Made by a program: the position numbers and the translations under genes. Below are positions 19,052-26,339 of a DNA stretch of 64,000 nt, piece by piece. Source of the DNA: Ravibacter sp037191015 (GTDB lineage Bacteria > Bacteroidota > Bacteroidia > Cytophagales > Spirosomataceae); NCBI GenBank assembly GCA_037191015.1, contig JBBCKD010000012.1, positions 30,843 to 94,842 of the forward strand, in the 5' to 3' direction. Positions within the stretch are counted from its first letter, which is position 1; every line of letters starts with the position of its first letter. Below the pieces are notes generated by a model. That model made no database searches, was not told the origin of the DNA, and saw only the letters and a list, made by a program, of their open reading frames with translations.

Positions 19052-19213
19052 ACACACTTTCTACAACTCCGTCATTCCCTGATGAAAGCGTCAAAATATT
19101 ACCCGGGGGGGCAGGTTAAATACCAATGTCGCTCACAATATTAGTACTATATCCGGTAGTTTACAAACCCGCCGGTCTTGCGTTATGCTGTACGGAAACA
19201 GGCATAAGCTGAG

Positions 19214-19301
19214 GGGCGCAACAAAGCGCCCGGCCTTAAAACAATACAGGTCGGCCAGGTATATCTTCTCCCGGGTTTAGCTACCGGATGAAATATACCT
19301 G
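19214..19301. other. Inverted repeats between the T9SS gene and the response regulator
   Basis: GGGCGC/GCGCCC (19214-19231, 6-nt loop) and CAGGTATAT/ATATACCTG (19256-19301) are two inverted repeats in the 297-bp gap downstream of the T9SS protein gene and upstream of the response regulator. Neither is followed by a convincing T-tract. They may be a terminator for the former or control sites for the latter. The rest of the gap holds nothing I recognise. Confidence 0.3.
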
Positions 19302-19348
19302 ACTGTCCTGCTCGTAGAGAAAAAGATGTGCTATCGGTTAAAAAAGCA

Positions 19349-22300
19349 TCACTTCTCCACTACTACTTTATGTATGGTGCGGATATTGTTGTCGCGTAAT
19401 ATATTCATGATATAGATACCTGCCGGCAGCGTGCTGATGTCGATCCCCTGATCGGAAACTTTACCGGTTTTGATCACCTCGTTTCCGAGCATGTTGTACA
19501 GGGTAACATTTTTCACCCCGGCATGATTCGATACCCAGACCCGGTTGCCTGCCACAGGGTTTGGAAGCGGTACCGACACAATTCCTGTCTCGTTGACAGA
19601 CACGGAGCGGATAAAGCTCAACTCGGATGTGCCGTCCAGGTCGACCATTCTGAGGCGGTAGAAATTCATACCGGCTGTAGGATTTCCGTGTGCAAAGGAA
19701 TAGCGGATCAGTCTGGTGCTTTCGCCCTTAGCGAGTACCGTCCCGATGTTCGCCCAGGTCCTGCCGTCGAGGCTGTGTTCTACCTCGAAATGCCTGCTGC
19801 TGACCTCCGCGGCAGTAGACCAGGTAAGGTTCACAGAAGTGTTTTCCCTGGCAGCGTTAAAATGCACCAATGTGACCGGCAGCGCCGAGTTGAAGCAACG
19901 TGCTCCGTCATTGGTAGAGCTTTCATCTCCGGAAATCACAAAGGTTGCCGTAGTGCTGCTGGTGTGCGGCGAAGCGATGCGGTATATATTACCCGTGTTG
20001 TTGTGGCTGATATACAGGGATCCGTCGCTATCCATGAAAGCTGCACCAAAACCACCGGTTATAGTCTGGATACCTCCCCCGCTGACCGCCCCGAGGTTCG
20101 TCATGGTGTTGGCTGCCGGATCGAACTCGTACAGGCGGAAGGTATTGGATTCAACTCCGTAGATCTTGCCGTTGATTGGGCTTACCGCCCAGTCCGCAAC
20201 GTTGGCGCCGGAGGGAATAGTGACTGTAGTAGCAGACAGGCCGCTGGCCCAGTTTTTCAGGTCGACTTTGTAAACGGTTGTCTCTGTTGACCTGTAAAGG
20301 TACAGGATACCATCTGCATCGACATCGCCGACGTTAAAGCGGTTATCCTCTGGTAAACCAGGCAAACCGGCAACGTCAAAGAATTCCACCGACCAATCGG
20401 CGCCTACCCGGCCGACCTGCTTGGTCCCGATCCTGTGCCCCCAGATGTAGTTGTCGATGACATTATAGCCGATCGCGTTGATCTGGTTGTTGGTCTCACC
20501 CGGGATCAGGGGATTTGCCGCCTCGGTCATAACGCCGGTGGTCAGGTCGTATTCGTAAGCCCTGGTGGGCGAGTTCGAGTCGGGCCCGCTGAACAGGTAG
20601 CTCATCCCCGTTCCGCAGGTAAAAGGTTCCTGAGAGCTTACGTTTATCGGCGGTCCCCAGCAGGCGGCACCGTCGTTCAGGCCTGAAGTAGGCCCGGCTG
20701 AAAGGAACTGCGCAGCGGTATTACCGGTGTGCGGAGCAGCGATCTTGTAGATGCGCCCGGGGTTGTTGTTGCTCAGGTAGAAACCACCGTCAATGTCCAT
20801 AAATACGGCCCCGACAAGCAGGTCTATTCCGCCCAGGCCTGATATCGTCCCAAGATCGGAGACGCCACCGGTTGTCGGATTGATACGAAGCAGTTTCCTG
20901 TTGGCATTGTCTACCGCGTAGAGATTATCATCTACAGGACTGAAAGCCCAATCGGCCATGCCGCCCTGGCTGCCGGTCACCTCGATAGCTACCAGATAGT
21001 TTGCAGAACCGGGGTTCAAATCAATCTGGTAAAACGAGTTTTCACCTCCTGATCTCACATAGTAGATACCATCTTCGCTGACATCCCCCACGTTCATTCC
21101 GGGGCTGTCAGGCAAACCTGTTACGTTAAAGGTTTGCACCGACCAATCGCTCCCAATCCTTGCAATCTGGCTGGTACCGACGACAGCGCCCCAGATATAA
21201 TTGTCGACCGGGTTATAGCCCGTAGCATTGATCTGCCGGTTAGATCCGGAAGGAATAAGAGGATTGCCTCCGTTCATCGCCGTGGCGGTACCGGTAGCAA
21301 GATTGTATTGATAAGCGACCGTCGGGTTATCCTGGAAGAGATACCTTCCGCCATCTGCGCAATTGAATGGCGGCTGCACCTCCAATCCGGGTATCGGCGA
21401 ATTCGCGCAACGGGCACCGTCGTTCGCAGAGGAAACGGGGCTGCCCGAAATGTGCAGCGCAGGGATATTACCGCCAGGTGTAGTAATGGTGTGAGGGGTA
21501 GCGATCCTATATATATGTCCGGGATCATTGTTGCTGATATAGAAATTTCCGTCAGCGTCCATAAACGTGGCTCCCACGGCAATACTACCTGCCGGCAATT
21601 GCGTCAGACCTGTCACGGTCCCAAGGTTAGTGACGAGGCCGGTTTCAGGATTGATCCGCAACAGGGCTCTGTCTTCAAGGCGTATGCCGTAGATCATGTC
21701 GTCCTCAGGACTAATCGACCAGTCGGCAAGGGTGGTGCTTCCCGGACTATTGATAAGTACGGCCTTTAAATAGTCCGCAGATCCGGGATTCAGGTCGATC
21801 TTGTAGTGGCTCTCCTTGTCTCCTGCTTTTACATAATAGATCCCGTCGTTACTGATGTCCCCTACATTCCCAATATCGTGGCTGGGCAACAAACCTGTTA
21901 CTGTAAGGAACTCTACTGACCAATCACTCCCTACCCTTGCAATCTGGTTGGTGTTGATACGTGAGCCCCAGATATAGTTATCGACAGGATTATAACCTAT
22001 CGCATTGATACGGCGTTCGCCGACACCAGTGGGAATAAGGGGATTGCCGCCATTCGCCGGCGTGGCGGTACCGGTCGCAAGATTATATTCTACTGCGACC
22101 GTAGGTTCACCCTGGAAGAGGTAACTTTTGCCATCTGCGCAATCAAATGCCGGCTGCAGCGGAGCGTTGAAGCAACGCGCGCCATCGTTGAACGTGGTGG
22201 CCGGACCCGTGCCGATAAGAACGGCCGTAAGGTTATCGTTATGCGGCGCATCGATACGAAAAATCTGGCCGGTAGCGTTATTCACAACATAAAGGGCCCC

Positions 22301-22984
22301 GTCGCGATCCATAAAGGCGGCCCCATAGCTGGAAGCTAAATTGGGCGCCAGATTGATACCTCCGCCGCTGACATTCCCGACGACTCTCCGGGTACCGTTT
22401 TCGGGGTTGAACTCGTACAGTGTGAAGGAGTTATTCGTGCCTTGTCTTGCAATGCCGTAGATCATCCCGTTGATCGGGCTTACCGCCCAATCTGCAGCAT
22501 TGGTAGAGGTCGTGGAAAGCTCAGTAGCCGACAAGGCGGGGGCTTCGGTCAGATCGATCTTATAAATTTTGTCACTCGTCTGATTATAAAGATACAGGAT
22601 ACCATCTTTGTCGATATCTCCTACATTATAAGTATCCACCGGCAGATCCGTTACAGTAAAAGATTGTACCGACCAGTCGCTGCCCACCCTGGCTATCTTG
22701 TTGGTCCCAATCAGGTGTCCCCAGATATAATTGTCGACCACGTTGTAGCCGATCCCGTTGAGCTGGTTTTCGGCCGCCCCTGCGATGAGGGGATTGGCTG
22801 CCTCGGTCATCTGCCCGGTAAGCAGGTTGTATTCGTAGGCAATGGTAGCCCCGTCTGCGGGCCCGCTAAACAGGTAGCTAACCCCAGGTTCACAGGTAAA
22901 AGGGGTGGGCTGCGCACTGACTTTACTGAAAGGGAGGGACAGTAACGTCAGAAAAAGCACATGGAAAAATAGTCTTCTCTTCAT
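19349..22984 (-). CDS. T9SS-exported protein with four repeated DUF6923-like domains
   Basis: This 1211-residue exported protein has a signal peptide (residues 1-24, cleaved after SKVSA), four domain repeats of about 250 residues starting near residues 29, 281, 539 and 788, a fibronectin-like segment from about 1035 (LPVTLVHFNAARENTSVNLTW), and a type IX secretion C-terminal sorting domain from about 1136 (PNPVAGNRVWV through GIYIMNILRDNN). Each repeat has NPLI, GYNxxDNYIWG, ARVGSDWSV and VGD(I/V) elements, suggesting six- to seven-bladed propellers related to DUF6923. It should be displayed or released at the cell surface. Its function is unknown. T9SS machinery genes are not in the window. 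Confidence 0.88.
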   Translation of the reverse strand: MKRRLFFHVLFLTLLSLPFSKVSAQPTPFTCEPGVSYLFSGPADGATIAYEYNLLTGQMTEAANPLIAGAAENQLNGIGYNVVDNYIWGHLIGTNKIARVGSDWSVQSFTVTDLPVDTYNVGDIDKDGILYLYNQTSDKIYKIDLTEAPALSATELSTTSTNAADWAVSPINGMIYGIARQGTNNSFTLYEFNPENGTRRVVGNVSGGGINLAPNLASSYGAAFMDRDGALYVVNNATGQIFRIDAPHNDNLTAVLIGTGPATTFNDGARCFNAPLQPAFDCADGKSYLFQGEPTVAVEYNLATGTATPANGGNPLIPTGVGERRINAIGYNPVDNYIWGSRINTNQIARVGSDWSVEFLTVTGLLPSHDIGNVGDISNDGIYYVKAGDKESHYKIDLNPGSADYLKAVLINSPGSTTLADWSISPEDDMIYGIRLEDRALLRINPETGLVTNLGTVTGLTQLPAGSIAVGATFMDADGNFYISNNDPGHIYRIATPHTITTPGGNIPALHISGSPVSSANDGARCANSPIPGLEVQPPFNCADGGRYLFQDNPTVAYQYNLATGTATAMNGGNPLIPSGSNRQINATGYNPVDNYIWGAVVGTSQIARIGSDWSVQTFNVTGLPDSPGMNVGDVSEDGIYYVRSGGENSFYQIDLNPGSANYLVAIEVTGSQGGMADWAFSPVDDNLYAVDNANRKLLRINPTTGGVSDLGTISGLGGIDLLVGAVFMDIDGGFYLSNNNPGRIYKIAAPHTGNTAAQFLSAGPTSGLNDGAACWGPPINVSSQEPFTCGTGMSYLFSGPDSNSPTRAYEYDLTTGVMTEAANPLIPGETNNQINAIGYNVIDNYIWGHRIGTKQVGRVGADWSVEFFDVAGLPGLPEDNRFNVGDVDADGILYLYRSTETTVYKVDLKNWASGLSATTVTIPSGANVADWAVSPINGKIYGVESNTFRLYEFDPAANTMTNLGAVSGGGIQTITGGFGAAFMDSDGSLYISHNNTGNIYRIASPHTSSTTATFVISGDESSTNDGARCFNSALPVTLVHFNAARENTSVNLTWSTAAEVSSRHFEVEHSLDGRTWANIGTVLAKGESTRLIRYSFAHGNPTAGMNFYRLRMVDLDGTSELSFIRSVSVNETGIVSVPLPNPVAGNRVWVSNHAGVKNVTLYNMLGNEVIKTGKVSDQGIDISTLPAGIYIMNILRDNNIRTIHKVVVEK
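19885..22900 (-). repeat. Four tandem ~750-bp coding repeats inside the T9SS gene
   Basis: Four copies of a domain of about 250 codons follow each other with starts near 22900, 22140, 21365 and 20620 (approximate). Copies 1 and 4 resemble each other most (FTC.PG/TG, YLFSGP, MTEAANPLI, GYNV), and copies 2 and 3 resemble each other most (F.CADG, YLFQ, NLATGTAT, NGGNPLIP, GYNPVDNYIWG). The arrangement is therefore A-B-B-A. Confidence 0.8.
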
Positions 22985-23340
22985 AGTTAAATAATAAAAT
23001 GATAACAGTTGTGTGAATGGAAATAACGGTCCGGAGTTTGTATCGGCTAATCGTCCCGCGGAGGAGATCCTAACCGCTATTCGGGCAAATATAGACCTGC
23101 GGGGCTTCGAATCAGTTAGTATGATTATCCGTTATTCATAGAATTATTACTAGTAATTTTTATGTAGAAGTATCCTTATATCCGGGGAGAACAGGCAGGT
23201 AAACCCGCTTCAGGCGGCCGCTTTTCAGTAACAAACGATGCTCTCCTATACGTAAGTCCCTTGGTACCAATAAACAGCGGGCCCGGGGCAATTGCCCCGG
23301 GCCCGCTTTGTACGTGCTTCTTCCTTTTACTGAAACACCG
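22985..23340. other. 356-bp intergenic region upstream of the T9SS gene
   Basis: No gene is seen. A 12-bp palindrome ATTACTAGTAAT lies at 23146-23157, about 160 bases upstream of the T9SS gene start, and a strong GC-rich palindromic terminator lies at 23276-23307. The T9SS gene promoter should lie between 22985 and about 23200. Confidence 0.6.
23276..23307 (-). terminator. Strong intrinsic terminator (perfect 32-bp palindrome)
   Basis: A perfect 32-bp palindrome (14-bp arms around the four central bases AATT, very GC-rich arms beginning AGCGGGCCC) lies 33 bp beyond the stop of the VOC gene. On the minus strand it is followed by TGTTTATT. It should end transcription of the VOC/SRPBCC group and insulate the T9SS gene. 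Confidence 0.8.
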
Positions 23341-23766
23341 TTACGGCTTCACGAAATAATCGATCATCCATTTTACACCGAATTTATCGGTAAAGCTGCC
23401 GTAATAATCGCCCCAAAACTGGTCTTCCAGGGGCATTTCCACTTTTCCTCCTTCAGAGAGCCCTGCAAAAAGCCGGTCGGCTTCGTCTCTCGAGTCAGGA
23501 AAAATCGAGACGTAATTGTTATTGCCTTTTACCAGCCGGTGCCCTGCAGAGGGGATAATATCAGAGCCCATCAGCAGGTCGTCACCAACGGGAAGCGCAA
23601 TATGCATCACCCTGTTTTTTTCATCTTCCGGCAATCCTTCGGTACCGGGTGCATTGCCGATCCTGTGGATCTCCCCCCGGAACTCTCCGCCGAAAACGGA
23701 CTTGTAAAAATTAAAGGCTTCCTCGGCCTGGCCATCAAAATTGAGATATGGATTTAACTTTGGCAT
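23341..23766 (-). CDS. VOC-family protein, PhnB-like (YjdN)
   Basis: This is a 141-residue vicinal-oxygen-chelate-fold protein of the PhnB/3-demethylubiquinone-methyltransferase-like type. Hallmarks are the N-terminal NPYLNFDGQAEEAFNFYKSVFGGEF, MHIALPVGDDLLMGSD, and the C-terminal WGDYYGSFTDKFGVKWMIDY. Family members are small cytoplasmic proteins, mostly of unknown substrate. It is the last of three small genes on the minus strand and ends at the strong terminator. Confidence 0.9.
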   Translation of the reverse strand: MPKLNPYLNFDGQAEEAFNFYKSVFGGEFRGEIHRIGNAPGTEGLPEDEKNRVMHIALPVGDDLLMGSDIIPSAGHRLVKGNNNYVSIFPDSRDEADRLFAGLSEGGKVEMPLEDQFWGDYYGSFTDKFGVKWMIDYFVKP

Positions 23767-23792
23767 AATGGTATATTTTTAGGTTTTCAGGT

Positions 23793-24104
23793 TTATAGTT
23801 CCTCCACGTATTCTTTAAACCGGTCAAGCCGGGTCTGGCAGTATTCGCGCTGCCTGGTCAGAGACGAGTCAGGATCGGGCTCAAAGCTCTCCCTGACGAT
23901 CGTGTTCCGGTCAATGTGCTGAAATTCCACGCAGCCTTTTCTGCCGTCGCTGAACACATAACTGATCAGTTGGAACGGTACTATCCTTTCATATTGCCGC
24001 CGGCTGCTCCATTCTTCCATATCTTCCGGGTCTGTCCAGTGCTTCCAGACAGATTCCAGCGGTTTTCTTACCAGGACGGCGGCAACGACTCTTTCAGCTT
24101 CCAT
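23793..24104 (-). CDS. SRPBCC (AHSA1-like) domain protein, short
   Basis: This is a 103-residue SRPBCC-type protein: VLVRKPLESVWKHWTDPEDMEEWS is the typical first helix and strand. At 103 residues it is shorter than usual (about 140), lacking part of the middle beta-sheet between the EEWSSRRQYE and RIVPFQLISYVF segments. It is flanked by two VOC genes with gaps of 26 and 9 bp, so the three are an operon. Role unknown. Confidence 0.78.
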   Translation of the reverse strand: MEAERVVAAVLVRKPLESVWKHWTDPEDMEEWSSRRQYERIVPFQLISYVFSDGRKGCVEFQHIDRNTIVRESFEPDPDSSLTRQREYCQTRLDRFKEYVEEL

Positions 24105-24113
24105 CTCCGCAGC

Positions 24114-24494
24114 CTACTTCATGGAATGCAGCCCGATGGTATTGCCTTCGGTATCGTTTACCAGCGAGCAGAATCCAAACTCGCCTATCGCCATTTTGGA
24201 CTGGAGCACTTTCCCTCCGGCCGCTTCCACCCTACCCTCTTCCACTGCGCAGTCCTCACAGCCGAAATATATCACGACATTGCTTCCGCCCGGCTCCATT
24301 CCATCCATCTTCACCAGTGTGCCCCCCGTACCATGGGCCTGCATATCGGCCGGAAATGACCGCATCTGCATGGATTGATCCGTCGGGTCGGACATATCTT
24401 CCAACTTCAGGCTCAGCACTGTTTCGTAAAACGCCGTGGCCCGGGCCATATCTTCGACGTAAATCTCAAACCAGACTACAGGGTTAATTTTCAT
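24114..24494 (-). CDS. VOC-family protein (glyoxalase-like)
   Basis: This is a 126-residue glyoxalase/bleomycin-resistance-fold protein: NPVVWFEIYVEDMARATAFYETVL is the N-terminal half-domain signature, VIYFGCEDC and KMAIGEFGFCSLVNDTEGNTIGLHS the C-terminal one. Related proteins are small predicted lyases or dioxygenase-like proteins of unknown substrate. It is the first gene of the three-gene VOC/SRPBCC/VOC operon. Confidence 0.9.
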   Translation of the reverse strand: MKINPVVWFEIYVEDMARATAFYETVLSLKLEDMSDPTDQSMQMRSFPADMQAHGTGGTLVKMDGMEPGGSNVVIYFGCEDCAVEEGRVEAAGGKVLQSKMAIGEFGFCSLVNDTEGNTIGLHSMK

Positions 24495-24692
24495 GGTATA
24501 ATAATGTTATAATGAATGATGGTTGATTGTTTATTTTCTCATCCAAAGTTAGAGATGAGGCTACGAATATCATCTTGCCAAATGACAAGAAATAGCCGGG
24601 CTGCCGGATGTCAGCGATCCATTACCGGCAACCGGTCAACCAGGTTATAAGCTGTCCCGGATAATAAATTGTCCCGGAATTTATTCAGGAAG

Positions 24693-25265
24693 TCACGGAA
24701 TGATCTCTTTCCTGATCCGGCTCAGGGAGGTGTCGGTGATCCCCAGGAAAGATGCGATCTGCTTGAGCGGTACGTATTGTATGATCTGCGGCTTTTCCCT
24801 CATCAACTTCAGGTAGCGGTTGGTGGCGGTTTCGGTAATCATTTCAAGCGAACGCTGCTTCATTGCAAAAAGCTGGTGCGTAAACCAGAGCCTCCCCCAC
24901 TCACTGAACCCCGGGATGCTGTGAAACAATTCCTGGAACTCGGTGAAACCGATTTTCAACAGCGTCGAACCCGTCACGGCGACCAGGGTCTCCTGCGAGG
25001 GCGTACGCCGGAACAGGGAGGTGGGGACAATTACGATCTCCCCCGCTACAAAAAACTCGGTCGTGATCTCGTTGCCGTCATAGTCATGTACAAACGACCT
25101 CACCAGCCCGCTCTCAAGGATATAATATTCGCTGGCCACCTTTCCTTCTCCAAGCAAAATATGTCCTTTTTCCATCTCCTCCTTCCGGTGAGCCGACGCT
25201 ATTCGCTGTAAATCCTCTTCCGAGAGCAACGGATGCTGATAGGCCGATCTGATAATGTCTAGCAT
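24693..25265 (-). CDS. Crp/Fnr-family transcriptional regulator
   Basis: This 190-residue regulator has an N-terminal cyclic-nucleotide-binding-like barrel (GHILLGEGKVASEYYILESGLVRSF, EITTEFFVAGEIVIVPTSLF) and a C-terminal HTH with LKQIASFLGITDTSLSRIRKEI. There is no Fnr-type cysteine cluster and the phosphate-binding cassette is degenerate, as is usual for this Bacteroidota group. It lies 198 bp upstream of the VOC operon on the same strand and is divergent from the copper lipoprotein gene. Confidence 0.92.
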   Translation of the reverse strand: MLDIIRSAYQHPLLSEEDLQRIASAHRKEEMEKGHILLGEGKVASEYYILESGLVRSFVHDYDGNEITTEFFVAGEIVIVPTSLFRRTPSQETLVAVTGSTLLKIGFTEFQELFHSIPGFSEWGRLWFTHQLFAMKQRSLEMITETATNRYLKLMREKPQIIQYVPLKQIASFLGITDTSLSRIRKEIIP

Positions 25266-25406
25266 GGGGTTGAACTTTTCTGAGATGTTGAGCTGTTAAA
25301 ATTACATTAAATATAACTGAAAATATAAATCATGACTCCAATCATACTTTTTGCCTGAACCCGTTGAGTAACTATGCAGTACTTTCTGCAGGGAAGAAAA
25401 AAGCAC

Positions 25407-25426
25407 CCGGGTTGCAGGCAACCCGG
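25407..25426. other. GC-rich hairpin upstream of the copper lipoprotein gene
   Basis: CCGGGTTGC and GCAACCCGG form a 9-bp perfect stem with a 2-nt loop, flanked on the left by an A-run (25396-25402). It ends 23 bases before the lipoprotein ATG, so it may be in its leader. Shape also fits a minus-strand terminator, but no minus-strand gene lies upstream of it. Confidence 0.4.
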
Positions 25427-25449
25427 TCCAATTTAAAAGCTAAGGTAAA

Positions 25450-26277
25450 ATGAAGTCATTCAAAAATATTATCTGTAGTCTGTCTCTCCTGACCATCGGA
25501 TTCCTGGCTTCCTGCTCCAAGGACGCCGATCCCGTACCGGATGAGCTCGATGGACTGAAGCTAGTGGCCTCCGTTGAGAACGGGAGCCATGTGGTAGATC
25601 TCTACTCGGTAAGCGGAAAGCTGGCGACCGGGTATAACGAAATATTCTTCCAGGTAAAAAATCCTAACGGAAGCAGCCTGTCCAACGATACCGATGTTTC
25701 GTGGGCTCCAACCATGAAAATGGAGAACACGAGCCATTCATGCCCGGCATCGGCGATCACACCTGTAACAGGCGCTTCTTCTCTTTTCGGTGGTTTCATC
25801 ATATTCCCGATGGCCGGAGACTGGGAGCTCTCTTTCTCTCATCGTATTGATGGCGCCAACTATACCTCAACCGGGAAAGTAGCCGTGCAGGCCGCCCCGG
25901 GCCGGATAGCAGAGTCGTTCCAGGGAACAGACGGTCAAAAGTATGTATTGACCATGATAGAGCCGCTGAAACCGGCTACGGGATCAAACGATATGACCGC
26001 CCTCTTATACCGTATGAAATCGATGTCCGATTTTGAGCCGGTCAGCGGCTACACGATCAAAATAGAACCCCGGATGCCCGCAATGGGGCACGGTTCCGAT
26101 AATAACGTAGACCTTACCCTGCAGGACGGGATCTACAAAGGGAAGCTCTCGCTGTCGATGACCGGTGACTGGCAAATCAATCTCCAGGTAGTAAATGAAA
26201 AGGGAGATGTGATAAAGGGTGAGCCTGTAACCGAATCCAACCCGGAAAGCAGCATCTATTTTGAAATAGCGTTCTGA
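25450..26277 (+). CDS. Lipoprotein with two Met/His-containing beta domains, probable copper binding
   Basis: This 275-residue lipoprotein (lipobox LASC, Cys22) appears to have two similar beta-sandwich domains of the FixH/YtkA kind. The first (about 35-150) has WAPTMKMENTSHSCP and ends MAGDWELSFSHRIDG; the second (about 155-270) has KIEPRMPAMGHGSDN and ends MTGDWQINLQV. MPxMGHG-type segments are typical of copper-handling periplasmic proteins. It lies 62 bp upstream of an OprC/NosA-like receptor on the same strand, supporting a role in copper capture. The ligand assignment is inference. Confidence 0.7.
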   Translation: MKSFKNIICSLSLLTIGFLASCSKDADPVPDELDGLKLVASVENGSHVVDLYSVSGKLATGYNEIFFQVKNPNGSSLSNDTDVSWAPTMKMENTSHSCPASAITPVTGASSLFGGFIIFPMAGDWELSFSHRIDGANYTSTGKVAVQAAPGRIAESFQGTDGQKYVLTMIEPLKPATGSNDMTALLYRMKSMSDFEPVSGYTIKIEPRMPAMGHGSDNNVDLTLQDGIYKGKLSLSMTGDWQINLQVVNEKGDVIKGEPVTESNPESSIYFEIAF

Positions 26278-26339
26278 GCCGTTAAGCCGGCAGGTATATA
26301 CCATCAGAGGCCCTTCCGATCATTTCCAGCGGCACGCAT

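Noticed and set aside
19885..22900. Regular repeats considered as a CRISPR array or satellite
   Set aside because: The repeat unit is about 750 bp, in frame throughout, and encodes diverged protein domains.
23146..23157. ATTACTAGTAAT palindrome as a defined operator of the T9SS gene
   Set aside because: It is only 12 bp in an AT-rich spacer, about 160 bases from the gene, with no regulator next to it; kept only as a note in the intergenic entry.
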